Origin: Mycteria americana
Lineage: Eukaryota; Chordata; Aves; Ciconiiformes; Ciconiidae
Assembly: GCF_035582795.1 (NCBI RefSeq)
Contig: NC_134373.1
Coordinates: 25,018,501-25,082,500 of the forward strand
Direction of reading: 5' to 3'
DNA: 64,000 bases
Positions 61,087 to 64,000 of this stretch are shown here, in pieces (the stretch's first letter is position 1; every line of letters starts with the position of its first letter). The translations under genes were made by a program, and so were the position numbers. The notes under the pieces are model-generated. The model saw nothing but the letters and a program-made list of their open reading frames with translations. It ran no database searches and was not told the origin of the DNA.

Positions 61087-64000
<2,914 letters not shown>

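Overview
The window is vertebrate nuclear DNA, almost certainly from a bird. The evidence is a long CR1 LINE with the CR1-type ATTCTGTG octamer tail, a solo LTR of a very common avian ERV type with a perfect 5-bp target duplication, and two recognisable genes in conserved vertebrate order. I cannot name the species. Nothing prokaryotic is present: no operons, CRISPR arrays or IS elements.

The two genes are TBR1 and SLC4A10, both read from the minus strand. The right end (59.5-64.0 kb) holds the 3' end of TBR1: the last coding exon (280 codons) with its splice acceptor, a 3' UTR of about 1.5 kb ending near an AATAAA, and part of the preceding intron. About 40 kb downstream of TBR1, a 48-nt first coding exon (residues METQDQGAQMEPLLPT, then a GT donor) sits in a CpG island at 18.8-20.0 kb. 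It marks the start of SLC4A10, a neuronal sodium/bicarbonate transporter. Everything left of it (1-19.35 kb) is read as SLC4A10 intron 1. I find no further coding exon there.

The 20-58 kb stretch between the genes is non-coding, AT-rich DNA. It contains a 5'-truncated CR1 with an intact 740-codon frame (25.4-27.7 kb), a decayed CR1 (30.2-30.8 kb), older CR1 tails, several remnants of ancient amniote MITE/SINE-like elements, a diverged local direct duplication (23.5 and 28.6 kb) flanking the CR1, and long G homopolymers. An isolated CpG island at 41.0 kb has a perfect NRF1 palindrome and a near-perfect CTCF motif. A larger CpG island lies at 58.0-59.5 kb, just beyond the TBR1 poly(A) signal.

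Both genes act in forebrain neurons. TBR1 is the T-box factor of deep-layer glutamatergic neurons and SLC4A10 regulates neuronal pH. Their linkage suggests shared regulatory DNA in the interval. I found no evidence of an undescribed gene system. The most useful leads are regulatory elements, the paired duplication and the young CR1.
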